Origin: Deltaproteobacteria bacterium | Lineage (GTDB): Bacteria; Myxococcota_A; Polyangia; Haliangiales; Haliangiaceae | Assembly: GCA_013696695.1 (NCBI GenBank) | Contig: JACCYD010000976.1 | Coordinates: 1 to 5,609 of the forward strand | Length of the DNA stretch: 5,609 nucleotides | Direction of reading: 5' to 3' | Part shown: positions 4,928 to 5,609 of the stretch, piece after piece | Position numbering within the stretch: the stretch's first letter is position 1 | How the letters are laid out: each line of letters opens with the position of its first letter | Program-made: the position numbers and the translations under genes | Notes under the pieces: model-generated | Seen by the model: the letters and a program-made list of their open reading frames with translations, nothing else | What the model was told of the DNA's origin: nothing | Database searches by the model: none

Positions 4928-5609
4928 TCACGGTCCGTAGACAATCGGGGAGTCCGAGAGTCCGGTCCGACAGCGCGGCTCGTCGTGGACGCGCGACTCG
5001 ATCGCTTGCTCTAGCTTCTCGGCCGCGGCCTTCGAGACCTTGGAACCGTAGAGCCAGACCTCGCGCAGGCGTGGCAGCCCGAGCAGCGGTTCGATGTCGC
5101 GCACCGCGGTGTCCTTGAGCCCGACGAACTCGAGCGTCTTGACGTTTGCGAGCGGACGGAGATCGGTGACGGCCGTCGACCGGAGGTCGAGGTTGATCAG
5201 TCGCGAGCTCGCGAGGGCATCGATCCGCTCGACAGGTGTCCTGAACAGGCCTAGGTTCTCGAGGCCGCGCAGCGCTCCCAGCGGTTCGAGCTCGCGCACC
5301 TTGGTCTTCGCGAGATCGAGATACCACATCGAATGCAGCCCCTCGAATACGCGCGCGTCGGTGAACTGCGTGACCTCGTTCATCGACACGTTCTCGACGA
5401 AGCGCACGTCGGGGTCGCGCAACAACGCGAGCCCGTGTGCGACGAGCGGCGCCGGCCAGTCGATCATCCCGAGCTGCCGGATCACGCCCCACCGAAACAC
5501 GATCCGCGACGACGACCAGTTGGTGATGGCGTCGGGCGACTTCTGCTTCTCGCTCTTGTTCCACGCGCGGAACCGATGCTCGAGGCCGGGATACTTCGGG
5601 ATCCAGTAG
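4928..5609 (-). CDS. Leucine-rich-repeat protein, N-terminus beyond the window
   Basis: Partial gene: the minus-strand frame is open from 5608 to the TGA at 4930-4928, giving 226 visible residues. The GTG at 5500 is an internal candidate start, but the upstream reading (YWIPKYPGLEHRFRAWN and on) looks coding, so the true start is probably outside. Five leucine-rich repeats lie at visible residues about 90-191, with the Val that ends each repeat spaced 22, 21, 22 and 22 residues apart: LDLAKTKV, LGLFRTPV, LDLRSTAV, VGLKDTAV and VWLYGSKV. The LxLxxTxV pattern is that of bacterial internalin-like/SDS22-like repeats, which form a curved protein-binding surface. A charged helix (KAAAEKLEQAIES) caps the repeats, with a short C-terminal tail. 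No signal peptide or membrane segment is visible in the portion present. It converges with the lipoprotein gene without spacer. The binding partner cannot be inferred. Confidence 0.85.
   Translation of the reverse strand, partial: YWIPKYPGLEHRFRAWNKSEKQKSPDAITNWSSSRIVFRWGVIRQLGMIDWPAPLVAHGLALLRDPDVRFVENVSMNEVTQFTDARVFEGLHSMWYLDLAKTKVRELEPLGALRGLENLGLFRTPVERIDALASSRLINLDLRSTAVTDLRPLANVKTLEFVGLKDTAVRDIEPLLGLPRLREVWLYGSKVSKAAAEKLEQAIESRVHDEPRCRTGLSDSPIVYGP

Noticed and set aside
4932..4973. Direct repeat CGGTCCG and tandem GAGTCCGA/GAGTCCGG near the convergent junction, considered as a terminator or recombination site.
   Set aside because: The repeats are direct, not inverted, lack a T-run, and lie inside the C-terminal coding part of the leucine-rich-repeat gene.
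5094..5609. A 171-codon open frame on the plus strand at the right end.
   Set aside because: It is antisense to five regular leucine-rich repeats, and its Ser/Arg-rich translation has no motif.

Overview
This is a high-GC, gene-dense bacterial window. A eukaryote-like Ser/Thr kinase with a long N-terminal lead-in, GC-biased codon third positions and lipoprotein/redoxin gene types together suggest Myxococcota (a myxobacterium-like organism). That assignment rests on gene style only; no marker gene is present.

Left part, minus strand, read from high to low coordinates. An SPFH/band-7 protein (3627-2674) is followed after 10 bp by a divergent member of the NAD-kinase fold family (2663-1722), with the ribosome-binding site of the second gene overlapping the stop of the first, so this is a clear operon. 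About 110 bp further on lies a 108-residue protein (1612-1286) whose first 24 residues match a double-glycine secretion leader, which makes it a candidate secreted bacteriocin-like peptide. After 48 bp comes a Ser/Thr protein kinase (1237 to beyond position 1). It carries every catalytic motif but has DWG in place of DFG, and it is cut by the window edge before its C-terminal part.

Centre. The divergent interval 3628-3852 contains the most striking regulatory signal in the window: two 19-bp copies of TAGTGT-N7-ACACTA separated by 3 bp (22 bp centre to centre, about two helical turns). They sit over a plausible -35/-10 promoter for the SPFH gene and form a 41-bp dyad. The regulator is not in the window.

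Right part. On the plus strand, an exported thioredoxin-fold protein (3853-4497) overlaps a four-cysteine lipoprotein (4487-4927) that looks like the DsbD N-terminal/alpha type. Together they look like a small envelope thiol-redox unit. On the minus strand, a leucine-rich-repeat protein (beyond 5609 to 4928) converges on the lipoprotein gene with no spacer; one TGATCA palindrome supplies both stop codons.

No rRNA, tRNA, CRISPR array, insertion sequence or convincing intrinsic terminator was seen. The best candidates for something undescribed are the double-glycine peptide next to the kinase and the SPFH/NAD-kinase-like operon behind the tandem operator.
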